64,000 bases of DNA from Pseudomonadota bacterium (GCA_023451735.1 JAEXYH010000046.1:1-64000); one strand, 5' to 3'. Shown: positions 8,689 to 16,275, counted from the stretch's first letter. A program made the numbers and translations. The notes: generated by a model from the letters alone, not told the origin.

Positions 8689-8895
8689 ATGACAGTATCG
8701 AGTAAGAGCATGCCGAGCCGCGATGCGTCTCGGTCCCAGCAGCCGGCAGAGTTCAAACCGTGCCTGTGGAAGCTTCTGGTCGTGACCGCCGGCATCCTGG
8801 TTGCCGTATTCGTTGCCATGCAGGTGGTCGACGATACCTATGTGGGGTCGTTCGACACCAAGGTTTCCACGCAGCAGATGCAGAAGGCGGGATAA
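8689..8895 (+). CDS. Small single-pass membrane protein
   Basis: A 68-residue protein with a hydrophilic N-terminus (MTVSSKSMPSRDASRSQQ). One hydrophobic helix follows at about residues 27-45 (LLVVTAGILVAVFVAMQVV), then a short tail. The start at 8689 follows AAAGAGAA at usual spacing. It lies ten bases after the proline-rich gene and is presumably expressed from the same EcfG-type promoter. Function unknown; it may be an envelope-stress protein. Confidence 0.55.
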   Translation: MTVSSKSMPSRDASRSQQPAEFKPCLWKLLVVTAGILVAVFVAMQVVDDTYVGSFDTKVSTQQMQKAG

Positions 8896-8961
8896 GCTCC
8901 ACAACGCTGTGCACCGGATGTAGCGCACAAAACGCAATATGCTCGCGCCCACCCTGCCGCG

Positions 8962-8987
8962 GGAACCAAAACTGAAATCCCGGCGTT
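8962..8987 (+). promoter_or_regulatory. Consensus sigma-EcfG promoter for the phospholipase D gene
   Basis: GGAAC (8962-8966), 17 bases, CGTT (8984-8987). This is a perfect match to the general-stress consensus. Transcription would start near 8994, leaving almost no leader if translation begins at 9000. The GTG at 9024, behind AAGGTGG, is therefore a plausible alternative start. Confidence 0.7.
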
Positions 8988-8999
8988 CATCCGTCAGAC

Positions 9000-10526
9000 A
9001 TGACGAGGTGGCGCAAGGTGGACGTGAGCAGTTTTTCCAACCCTGATCTGACGGATCCGGTTGTTGATCGTATGCGGATCATAAGGCCCGGCAGAAACGT
9101 CTGGCGCTCGGTCAAGGCAGAGCGCATTGCGTTCCTGATCGATGGCGATGACTATTTCCACCGCCTCGACGAGGTACTGCACCAGGCGGAAAAATCCATT
9201 TTCATCGTCGGCTGGGATTTCAATCCCGATATCCGGTTACGTCCGCGGGACAAGAATTCCGAAACGATCGGCGCATTGCTGCGGCGAACCGTCGAAGAAA
9301 AACCGGATCTCGAAATCCGCATTCTCGTCTGGGGCATGGGGCCTGTCTACTCCGGCAAGAGTTTCCGTATGTTCGGCAAGATGGAATGGGCGGATCATCC
9401 GCGCATCGCATTGCGCTTTGATTTCCGCCATCCTTTAAGGGCGAGCCACCATCAGAAAATCGTGGTGATCGATGACAAGACCGCTTTTCTCGGGGGAATA
9501 GACCTCACAGCCCGTCGCTGGGACGACAGGCAGCACACGATTGCCAATCCTTTGCGTACTTCTCCGGATGGCACGTCCTACGGACCCGTCCACGACATGC
9601 AGACCGTTGTTACCGGAGAAATCGCAAAACTGATCGGTGATGCGGCGCGGCGCAGATGGCGCAAGACCCATGGTGAGGAACTGCAGCCGGTAGATGTGCA
9701 CGGCCCTGCCCCCTGGCCATCCGATCTCGAACCTGCGTTGCGGGACTGCCCGACCGGTCTGGCATTGACCGAACCATGGAAATGGAAGGGCCGCCGCGGT
9801 CATCGCGAAGCGATACGCCTCACTCATGATGCCTTGAAGGCCGCCGAAAGACATCTCTACATCGAGACGCAATATCTCGCCTCCTTCGGCGTGGCCCGCA
9901 CCCTTGCAAAACGCCTGCGCAAGCAGAATGGGCCGGAGGTCGTCGTTCTCGTCACCCGCGAATCCCACGGTTTTCTGGAAAAGCTGATGATGGGCCAGAA
10001 CCGGACGCGGCTGATCCGCCGACTGAAACGTGCCGACCGCTACGACCGGTTGCGGGTCTTTTATGCCGTGACGCCGGACGGCAGGGGCGGCGAGCGGGAG
10101 ATCATCGTTCACTCCAAGCTGATCATCGCCGACGAACACTTCGTCCGCGTCGGATCATCGAACCTCAACAACCGTTCTGAAGGTCTTGATACCGAAAGCG
10201 ACCTTGCGATGGAGCCGACGGACCGCGCCGGCCGGGAAGCGATTGCGGAACTGCGGGTAGATCTTCTGGCGGAACATCTGGCAACAGATCCCGCGCTCGT
10301 GCGGCGGCATTTCGAAGAGACCGGCTCACTGATCCGCACCATAGAGATGCTGAACGTCAACGGCCGGCATCTGAAGCCTTTCGACGTAAATATCGAAAAA
10401 GGTGAGACTGAATCAATTCCCGGCACCAGCATTATCGATCCGAAGCAGCCTTTCTGGCCGGTTCCGCAAATCCAGGCAGGCTTCCGTCGTCTCCTGTCGC
10501 GCTTTTCACCCCATCGAATGTTTTGA
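9000..10526 (+). CDS. Phospholipase D-family protein (cardiolipin synthase-like)
   Basis: A 508-residue protein with two HKD motifs: HHQKIVVIDD near residue 149 and VHSKLIIADE near 370, each followed by the usual GG/GSSN segment. This is the complete two-domain catalytic core of phospholipase D/cardiolipin synthases. There is no signal peptide or clear membrane helix. Together with the UPF0104 permease and the endonuclease-phosphatase gene it forms a trio that I infer acts in envelope lipid remodelling. A perfect EcfG promoter lies directly upstream. The 3' end overlaps the convergent UPF0104 gene by 95 bases. The start could instead be the GTG at 9024. Confidence 0.82.
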   Translation: MTRWRKVDVSSFSNPDLTDPVVDRMRIIRPGRNVWRSVKAERIAFLIDGDDYFHRLDEVLHQAEKSIFIVGWDFNPDIRLRPRDKNSETIGALLRRTVEEKPDLEIRILVWGMGPVYSGKSFRMFGKMEWADHPRIALRFDFRHPLRASHHQKIVVIDDKTAFLGGIDLTARRWDDRQHTIANPLRTSPDGTSYGPVHDMQTVVTGEIAKLIGDAARRRWRKTHGEELQPVDVHGPAPWPSDLEPALRDCPTGLALTEPWKWKGRRGHREAIRLTHDALKAAERHLYIETQYLASFGVARTLAKRLRKQNGPEVVVLVTRESHGFLEKLMMGQNRTRLIRRLKRADRYDRLRVFYAVTPDGRGGEREIIVHSKLIIADEHFVRVGSSNLNNRSEGLDTESDLAMEPTDRAGREAIAELRVDLLAEHLATDPALVRRHFEETGSLIRTIEMLNVNGRHLKPFDVNIEKGETESIPGTSIIDPKQPFWPVPQIQAGFRRLLSRFSPHRMF

Positions 10527-11442
10527 AAATGGTGGGGCGGCGGCGATAATAGGCCTCGCTGGCGAGAAACGTCGGCAGGCCGATCATTAGCGGTACGAAG
10601 AAATAGAGCACGCGGAAAGCGACGAGCGCGCCGATGATTTTCGTGCCGGGAAGGATGCCGAGCATGGTTGCCTCCAGCACGCCGAGCCCGCCGGGGACGT
10701 GGCTGACGAGCGCCGCGACATTGGCTGTGACATAGGCGCCGGCGACTTCGAAATAGGTGATCGATCCGAACACCGCCATGAGCTGGTGGATGGCCGCCGC
10801 CACACAGGCGAAATTCAGGGTACCGATGCCGATCTGCAGAAGTGCCAGAGCGAGCGGCGGCGGATTCAGCCGCCATTTGCGAAGCCGCACCGGCACCCGC
10901 AACGCGCAGAGGACGAGATAGGCGGCAGGCAGAAGCAGGCAGACGAGGCCCGCCGCGACCCGCGTATCCTGCCCGATGCCAAACAGGTCGGTATCCGGAC
11001 CCAGATCGAGAAGCAGCACAATCGCCGCAAGGGTCGAAAGCCCGAGCCCGACGGTGATCCCGCAAAAGCCGATCACCTTGGCGATCTCGCCGCCCGTCAG
11101 CCCCCAGCGCGAATAGAACCGGTAACGCACCGCACCGCTGCTGAGCGCCGCCATGCCGACATTATGACCGATCGACAGCGCACAAAAGGATGCAAGCGCC
11201 GTCTGCCGCCAGGCGAGCGTTTTTTTGACGTAACGAACCGCAAGCGTATCGAAGCCGGTAAGGCACAGATAGGATGCTGCAACAAAGGCCATGGCTGCAG
11301 AGAGCCTGACGAACGGAATGGCTTCTGCGGCCTCGGCCACCTCATCAAACGTATAGCGACCAAGGCTGCGATAGACGAGGAAGGCGGCAACGCAGACGGC
11401 AGCAAGGATAGCCAGTTGTAAAATATGCTTCCTGCCGATCAT
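10432..11442 (-). CDS. UPF0104 / lysylphosphatidylglycerol synthase TM-region family membrane protein
   Basis: A 336-residue multi-pass inner-membrane protein with about eight hydrophobic helices. It shows the family signature FCALSIGHNVGMAALSSGAVRYRFYSRWGL and the later SHVPGGLGVLEATML loop. The family (DUF2156-less MprF N-terminal domain) flips or supplies lipids. The ATG at 11442 follows GGAGACGAG and lies about 25 bases downstream of a minus-strand EcfG promoter. Longer starts would be upstream of that promoter. Head-to-head with the endonuclease-phosphatase gene and convergent with the PLD gene, it is the middle member of a stress-lipid module (inferred). Confidence 0.8.
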   Translation of the reverse strand: MIGRKHILQLAILAAVCVAAFLVYRSLGRYTFDEVAEAAEAIPFVRLSAAMAFVAASYLCLTGFDTLAVRYVKKTLAWRQTALASFCALSIGHNVGMAALSSGAVRYRFYSRWGLTGGEIAKVIGFCGITVGLGLSTLAAIVLLLDLGPDTDLFGIGQDTRVAAGLVCLLLPAAYLVLCALRVPVRLRKWRLNPPPLALALLQIGIGTLNFACVAAAIHQLMAVFGSITYFEVAGAYVTANVAALVSHVPGGLGVLEATMLGILPGTKIIGALVAFRVLYFFVPLMIGLPTFLASEAYYRRRPTIFKTFDGVKSATGDDGSLPGFAEPARKAASDR

Positions 11443-11468
11443 CTCGTCTCCTGTCAGGTTGGAAAAGG

Positions 11469-11496
11469 GGAACGAAAACCCGGCCAAAGGTGTTCC
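11469..11496. promoter_or_regulatory. Symmetric bidirectional sigma-EcfG promoter
   Basis: On the plus strand GGAAC (11469-11473), 17 bases, TGTT (11491-11494) reads toward 11504. On the minus strand GGAAC (11496-11492), 17 bases, CGTT (11474-11471) reads toward 11442. Each -35 box overlaps the other direction's -10 box, so one 28-base element can serve both genes. Confidence 0.65.
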
Positions 11497-11503
11497 CTGC
11501 CCT

Positions 11504-12253
11504 ATGCAGTCACCGCCGGCCAAATCCTCGGCTCCCCGCCGCCTGAAACTCCTGACCTACAACGTGCACAGTTGCATCGGCACCGACCGTCGGCTGGCAC
11601 CGGAACGCATCGCCGAGATGATCGCGATTACGAAACCTGATATTATCGGCCTGCAGGAACTGGATGTCGGGCGAAGGCGCACGGGCGGCATAGACCAGGC
11701 GCATGTGATCGCCGAAATCCTCAAGATGCAGCACCATTTCCATGCAGCTCTCGATGTCGAGGAGGAACGTTACGGCGATGCAATCCTGACGGCCCTGCCG
11801 GCCGACATGGTCAAAGCAGGTCCTCTGCCCTCGCTCGGCGAGCAGCGCGGCGCATTGTGGATCGAGGTTGAAGTCGGTGATCGACGGCTGCAAGTCTTCA
11901 ACACCCATCTGGGCCTGCGGCGCATCGACCGGATGCGCCAGACGAAAGTCCTGCTCGGCCCTGAATGGCTTGGGCACGATCGTCTCAACGGTCATCCCAC
12001 CGTGCTGCTCGGCGATTTCAACTCGATCCCCTCCAGCCCACCCTACAAGCGGCTCGCCGGGGCATTGACGGATGTGCGCGCGCATATTGCCAGACAATTG
12101 CGCCCGACCTTCCCGTCACGCTTTCCGCTGCTGAGGATCGACCACGTATTCGTGTCGAAAGACGTGAAAATCGTGGAGGCCGAGGTCATCGCCACCCCAC
12201 TCGCCAAGCTCGCCTCGGACCATCTGCCGCTGCTGGCAACGATCGAAATCTAG
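11504..12253 (+). CDS. Endonuclease/exonuclease/phosphatase family protein
   Basis: A 249-residue protein of the metal-dependent EEP fold. Motifs are LLTYNVHSCIG (Asn metal ligand), IIGLQELD (Glu ligand), VFNTHLGL (catalytic His), LLGDFNSIPSS (Asp/Asn pair), RIDHVFVS and the final SDHLPLLATIEI (Asp-His). The ATG at 11504 is chosen because the EcfG promoter at 11469-11494 lies between it and the longer start at 11459. Family members cleave DNA, phospholipids (sphingomyelinase-like) or inositol phosphates. Next to phospholipase D and UPF0104 genes, a lipid substrate is the more attractive guess. It ends with a four-base convergent overlap with the next gene. Confidence 0.8.
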   Translation: MQSPPAKSSAPRRLKLLTYNVHSCIGTDRRLAPERIAEMIAITKPDIIGLQELDVGRRRTGGIDQAHVIAEILKMQHHFHAALDVEEERYGDAILTALPADMVKAGPLPSLGEQRGALWIEVEVGDRRLQVFNTHLGLRRIDRMRQTKVLLGPEWLGHDRLNGHPTVLLGDFNSIPSSPPYKRLAGALTDVRAHIARQLRPTFPSRFPLLRIDHVFVSKDVKIVEAEVIATPLAKLASDHLPLLATIEI

Positions 12254-12819
12254 TGCAATAGTTTATGGAAGCGCCTTGCTTCCTTCAGCATCTGGGCAAC
12301 AGAACGGTCATCCACCGGCTCAACGGAAGCCGCGACATGCATGACACGAGCGGAGTGTGCACCGGCCTCGCCAAGCCATTTGAGAACCAGCTGCAGGATG
12401 GCAGCATCGACACCATGATTGAAGATAACCACGTCCTTGCCGGTGTGATCGTGACGAAATTCACCGTCTCCGAGATACATGAAATGCCGGCGTTCGAGAT
12501 CCGATAGCTGGCGCTGTCGTTCTGTATTCAGGTAACCCGGCGGCACATGAAACTCCCGCGCCAGATTTTCATCCACCACGACCTGCGGCACGTCCAGATC
12601 AATTACTGAACCGATCGCCGTTTCTGGGTGGCCGGGAGCCGGAATGCGTCCGACGAGAAGAAGATCGAGTTCGCAGCCGAGCCGCCGCGCAACATCAAAT
12701 GCTAGGTCGACGATCTGTGGAGAGAGCACAACGATTACCGTTTGATCGAGGGAAAGCGCCGACAGCGTTTCGGCCAGTTCCCGTCCGGCAGCATCGGATG
12801 AATGTGTTCGAGGTTGCAT
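12250..12819 (-). CDS. Degenerate phosphoribosyltransferase-like protein
   Basis: A 189-residue protein with the layout of type I phosphoribosyltransferases. An N-terminal beta strand (TVIVVLSP) comes first, then ELDLLLVGRIPAPGHPETAIGSV resembling the PPi loop region. Next is a conserved Lys-Asp-Val-Val-Ile strand leading to FNHGVDAAILQLVLKWL, where active PRTases have DDGiaTGaT. The PRPP-binding acidic pair and the TGxT residues are replaced, so catalysis is doubtful. Such proteins occur in rhizobial and pseudomonad stress clusters. The start at 12819 follows GGGAGGAGGA. The gene downstream of the 80-residue protein may share its EcfG promoter. Confidence 0.65.
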   Translation of the reverse strand: MQPRTHSSDAAGRELAETLSALSLDQTVIVVLSPQIVDLAFDVARRLGCELDLLLVGRIPAPGHPETAIGSVIDLDVPQVVVDENLAREFHVPPGYLNTERQRQLSDLERRHFMYLGDGEFRHDHTGKDVVIFNHGVDAAILQLVLKWLGEAGAHSARVMHVAASVEPVDDRSVAQMLKEARRFHKLLH

Positions 12820-12879
12820 GAGAAATCCTCCTCCCGGCATGGCTTTTCACCACGCAAAATCCACCTCCTACGGATCGTC

Positions 12880-13122
12880 TCAGGACCCTGAGCCCTTGCG
12901 GTGCTCGCTCGCCTGGTTGACGCCACGGATAATAGCAGGATCGTCCTGGAACGAAACCTCGACTGCGCGCATGTCGAGGGTCTCGCCACGACGATAGGCG
13001 TCCCGGGCGGCTTCGCTGCGGTTAAGATCGGCGCGGATGTTAAAGCCAGGGTCACCATTGGTGGTGTTTTCGCGACCTTCGATGATGTTTCGCTGCTGCT
13101 GATGCGTCTTGTTGCCCTGCAT
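12880..13122 (-). CDS. Small hydrophilic protein
   Basis: An 80-residue, strongly charged protein (MQGNKTHQQQRNIIEGRENT) with no membrane segment. AAGGAG lies just before the ATG and an EcfG-type promoter (13159-13183) sits 37 bases upstream. No family recognised. It fits the set of small stress proteins around it. Confidence 0.65.
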   Translation of the reverse strand: MQGNKTHQQQRNIIEGRENTTNGDPGFNIRADLNRSEAARDAYRRGETLDMRAVEVSFQDDPAIIRGVNQASEHRKGSGS

Positions 13123-13158
13123 GACAAGCTCCTTGCGTTGCTGTTATTCGCAAGGTTC

Positions 13159-13183
13159 AACCACAGGCGGGCAGGATGGTTCC
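13159..13183 (-). promoter_or_regulatory. Sigma-EcfG-type promoter
   Basis: Minus strand GGAAC (13183-13179), 16 bases, GGTT (13162-13159), upstream of the 80-residue gene starting at 13122. Confidence 0.65.
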
Positions 13184-13206
13184 TTGGAGGGGAATGTGAG
13201 GCCGCT

Positions 13207-13761
13207 TTAACCGCGCGATAGGACGACAAGATAGCGCACAGGCGATGTACCGGGGTTCGAGAAGACACAGTCGGACGGACTGCCGAGCAAAAGGCAGTCA
13301 CCTGCGTTCAACCTATGCGACACGCCTCCTTCTAAAAAGTCGAGACGCCCTTCCATTATCCATATCTGCTGTTGCTGGAAAACGAAGGCAGATGCGGGAT
13401 AGGCTACACGCGCGCCACCCGGAAGACAGACCTCGATAAGTTCCGCCGGTGCACCCGCAGGCGATAGTGTCCGGCGCCGATAGCCGGTCTCAGGATCTGT
13501 CCAGACCGACTGGTTTTCCGAGCGGCTCAGCCTTTCGGCCGCCTTTTCCGCAGACGCGATCAATACCGACAGCGGCAGACCGAAAGCGCCGGAAAGCCTG
13601 CCGAGCACGGTCGCTGTCGGGCTCGCTTCCCGCCGTTCGATTTTGCTGATCATGGCCTTGGAAACACCCGACCGCTCGGCAAGGTCGGCGAGCGACCATT
13701 TGCGCGCTTCCCGCTCCTGCTTCAACGTCAAGGCTATGGCATCGGCAGGATCATGCTCCAT
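13207..13761 (-). CDS. XRE-family regulator with cupin sensor domain
   Basis: A 184-residue repressor-type protein. The N-terminal helix-turn-helix (LADLAERSGVSKAMISKIERREASPTATVLGRL, about residues 20-55) is typical of the XRE-cupin family. The C-terminal cupin barrel (about 105-184) binds a small effector. I chose MEHDPADAIALT at 13761; the longer frame would be an unrelated basic extension. Family members control amino-acid or amine catabolism. It is divergent from a TetR regulator and aminotransferase pair, which it may regulate (inferred). Confidence 0.8.
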   Translation of the reverse strand: MEHDPADAIALTLKQEREARKWSLADLAERSGVSKAMISKIERREASPTATVLGRLSGAFGLPLSVLIASAEKAAERLSRSENQSVWTDPETGYRRRTLSPAGAPAELIEVCLPGGARVAYPASAFVFQQQQIWIMEGRLDFLEGGVSHRLNAGDCLLLGSPSDCVFSNPGTSPVRYLVVLSRG

Positions 13762-13884
13762 GTCACAAGTCGCCCAAATCGTCTTATATAGTAGAAATTC
13801 AATCCATATCGGAGACGAGCGACTTCCGCAACGACAGGACCTGCAGGCACCTTTCATTCCGTATCGGAGGATGCGGAACTCGAC

Positions 13885-13909
13885 TATACGGAAATTATCC
13901 GGTCGTATA
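13885..13909. promoter_or_regulatory. Inverted repeat, candidate TetR operator
   Basis: TATACG (13885-13890), 13 bases, CGTATA (13904-13909), in the 191-base gap between the divergent XRE-cupin and TetR genes and 44 bases before the TetR start. Size and symmetry suit a TetR dimer. Confidence 0.45.
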
Positions 13910-13952
13910 ATAAAGCTCGGATTGGCACAGCGAACGCAGATGTGACGACCAG

Positions 13953-14597
13953 ATGGCACCAGAACGCCGCTCCTATACCCGCGCCAGCGAGGCTGAGCGT
14001 CGCGAAGACCTGATTGTCGCGACGCTGGACTGTATTGCGGAATCCGGCATACAGGGCGCGACCGTACGCCAGATTGCCAATCGCGCCGGCGTGACGGCCG
14101 GCCTCATCAGGCATTACTTCACCGGCAAGGACCAGATGCTGCAGGCAGCCTATCTTGCCGTGATGAACGGCATGACGGAGATCGCGGTGACGGCAGCCGA
14201 TGCAGGCGAGACGGCCCGTGACAGGTTACGCCGTTTCATCGTCGCCAACGTCACGCCGCCGGTAACCGACAGCCGCACGCTGTCGCTCTGGGCCGCCTTT
14301 ATCAGCCATATCCAGACCGACCAGGCTTTCGCCGCCATCCATCGCGAAAACTACCTTGCCTTCCTGACTGCGCTGGAGGTTCTTGTCGCAGACTTTTTCG
14401 AGGAACGCGGCACACCCGTTTCCGAAAAGCAAAACCGCAGCTTCGCCATCTCGCTGAATGCGCTGATTGACGGGCTATGGCTGGAAGGAACGCTGACCTC
14501 GGACATGTTTGCCGAGAACGAACTGGCCGACAGCGCACTCGCCTCCGTCGAGGCGCTTTTGAGACTGAAGCCGGGCGAACTGGCTTCTGAAAGATAA
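13953..14597 (+). CDS. TetR-family transcriptional regulator (BetI-like)
   Basis: A 214-residue regulator with an N-terminal helix-turn-helix (GATVRQIANRAGVTAGLIRHYFTGKDQML, about residues 35-62) of the BetI type, followed by a BetI-like ligand domain containing WAAFISHIQTD. It is ten bases upstream of the aminotransferase gene on the same strand, so probably co-transcribed with it. The dyad at 13885-13909 is a likely autoregulatory site. The ligand is unknown; BetI itself senses choline, but no betaine genes are nearby. Confidence 0.8.
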   Translation: MAPERRSYTRASEAERREDLIVATLDCIAESGIQGATVRQIANRAGVTAGLIRHYFTGKDQMLQAAYLAVMNGMTEIAVTAADAGETARDRLRRFIVANVTPPVTDSRTLSLWAAFISHIQTDQAFAAIHRENYLAFLTALEVLVADFFEERGTPVSEKQNRSFAISLNALIDGLWLEGTLTSDMFAENELADSALASVEALLRLKPGELASER

Positions 14598-14607
14598 AGG
14601 ACATCCC

Positions 14608-15810
14608 ATGCGTTATGCTTCCATCACCGACCGTCTTGCCCATCTCGGTTCCGGCCGCTGGGCCCTACATCTCACCGCCCGGCGGATGAAGGCCGAGGGC
14701 GAGGAGATCATCGAACTGACGATCGGCGAGCCGGACGTGGCACCCGACAAGGCGCTGCTGGATGAGGCCTCACGCGCCATGTATGCCGGCCGCACGCGAT
14801 ATTCCAACGGGCGCGGCGAACCGGCTGTCTTGAGAGCATTGGTCGAAAAATACTCCAGGCGCCGCAAGGGTGTGTCCGAGAAGAATTTCCTTTGCTTCCC
14901 TGGTACCCAGACCGCGCTTTACGGCGTGATGACCGGTCTCGTCGAAGCCGGCGACGGCGTACTGGTCGGCGATCCGCTTTATGCGACCTATGAAGGTGTC
15001 ATCGCCTCGACTGGCGCGCACATGATCCCGGTGCCGCTCAGGCCCGAAAAGAAATTCCACCTTCAGGCCGAGGATCTGGAACGGGCGATCACCCCGGAAG
15101 CGCGCGTGCTGCTGCTGAACACGCCGCACAACCCGACCGGTGCAGTGCTGACCAGGACCGAGATCGCCGCGATCGGCGACGTATGCCGCAAGCATGATTT
15201 ATGGATCGTCTCCGATGAAGTTTACGAACAGCTGATCTTCGACGGCACCGAGTTTGCTTCGCCCTTCGATATGCCTGAACTCGCCGAGCGGACCATCGCT
15301 GTCTCTTCCATCTCGAAATCCCATGCCGCCCCCGGTTTCCGCTCCGGCTGGGCTGCCGGGCCGGAAGAATTCTGCGAAAGGCTGCTGCCGGTCTCGGAAA
15401 CCATGCTGTTCGGCGTGCAGCCTTTCATCTCGGATATGACGGCACTGGCATTGTCGCAGCATTTCGACACCGCCGACGTCATGCGGGAAAACTATGCCCG
15501 CCGCGCCGCGATCGTCGAAAACGCGTTTAAGGGCAGCAATCTTGTAAAACCCATGCCGCCGGAAGGAGGCATGTTCATCCTGCTCGACGTAACGGCGACC
15601 GGTCTGAATGGCGAGGAATTCGCCTGGGAACTGCTGCGTGAGCAGAAGGTTGCGGTGATGCCGGGCACCTCCTTCGGCGATCAGGCAGCCGGTTTCCTGC
15701 GCATTTCGCTGACCGTGCCGGAAGACGTGTTGGAAACAGCGATGCAGCGGATCGGCGAACTTGCCGGCCGTATCGTTGCGCATAGGGAAGCGCCGCTGCA
15801 CATCCGCTGA
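14608..15810 (+). CDS. Class I/II PLP-dependent aminotransferase
   Basis: A 400-residue aspartate-aminotransferase-fold enzyme. Visible motifs are the substrate-loop IELTIGEPDVAPDK, NTPHNPTGAV (PLP ring contacts), SDEVYEQL (Asp to the pyridine nitrogen), SISKSHAAPGFRSGW with the Schiff-base Lys near residue 238, and FLRISLTVPE with the carboxylate-binding Arg. Length is normal. It follows a TetR gene by ten bases and may belong to an amino-acid catabolic unit controlled by the TetR and XRE-cupin regulators. The substrate cannot be told from sequence. Confidence 0.8.
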   Translation: MRYASITDRLAHLGSGRWALHLTARRMKAEGEEIIELTIGEPDVAPDKALLDEASRAMYAGRTRYSNGRGEPAVLRALVEKYSRRRKGVSEKNFLCFPGTQTALYGVMTGLVEAGDGVLVGDPLYATYEGVIASTGAHMIPVPLRPEKKFHLQAEDLERAITPEARVLLLNTPHNPTGAVLTRTEIAAIGDVCRKHDLWIVSDEVYEQLIFDGTEFASPFDMPELAERTIAVSSISKSHAAPGFRSGWAAGPEEFCERLLPVSETMLFGVQPFISDMTALALSQHFDTADVMRENYARRAAIVENAFKGSNLVKPMPPEGGMFILLDVTATGLNGEEFAWELLREQKVAVMPGTSFGDQAAGFLRISLTVPEDVLETAMQRIGELAGRIVAHREAPLHIR

Positions 15811-15877
15811 TCGAAAGCCATTCCAGCAAAAGCAGGAACCGGTTTCGCGTCCGGAATTTCGTCAAAACGGTAAGGTT

Positions 15878-15914
15878 GGGCAGTTTCGCATTTCCGGGAA
15901 AGGCGAAACTGCCC
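15878..15914. terminator. Perfect 12-bp hairpin between convergent genes
   Basis: GGGCAGTTTCGC (15878-15889), 13-base loop, GCGAAACTGCCC (15903-15914). It lies between an aminotransferase (+) and a small gene (-) and may stop transcription from both sides. The bases just before it (ACCGGTTTCGCGTCCGG) resemble rhizobial intergenic repeat elements, so it may instead be part of a dispersed repeat. Confidence 0.5.
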
Positions 15915-15926
15915 TGCCGACCTGAC

Positions 15927-16136
15927 TTAACCTGCGTCGCCGGCATCGGCGACGCGCTCGTCGCGATCAACTGCACCGGCTCCCACGCCGCGAGCCTTGC
16001 GTGCCTTGTTGATTTCGATACTGGCCGGGCTCGGCTCTTTTTTGAACGCCGCCTCGCCGGTACCGCAACTGCTGGCGACATTCGGCTGGCTGCTGCCGAA
16101 ACGGGTCGCTTCGTCGGATGTACTTTCACGGGTCAT
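15927..16136 (-). CDS. Small hydrophilic protein
   Basis: A 69-residue, polar protein (MTRESTSDEATRFGSS...) with no membrane helix and one cysteine. GGAGGACGAT precedes the ATG at 16136, and an EcfG-type promoter lies about 30 bases further upstream. No family recognised. It belongs with the other small stress-type proteins in this island. Confidence 0.65.
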   Translation of the reverse strand: MTRESTSDEATRFGSSQPNVASSCGTGEAAFKKEPSPASIEINKARKARGVGAGAVDRDERVADAGDAG

Positions 16137-16162
16137 GATATCGTCCTCCAATCCTGATCGAT

Positions 16163-16188
16163 AACACCGCCGGACCTCAAAGGGTTCC
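16163..16188 (-). promoter_or_regulatory. Sigma-EcfG-like promoter
   Basis: Minus strand GGAAC (16188-16184), 17 bases, TGTT (16166-16163), upstream of the gene starting at 16136. The -10 box differs from CGTT by one base. Confidence 0.55.
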
Positions 16189-16275
16189 TTGGCCGGTCTT
16201 GCAAGGTCATGTCCACCCGCTCCCGTAGATAACCCGCGGGAGCTTCTGCGGGCCGCCCGACAACCGCGCCCCAGC

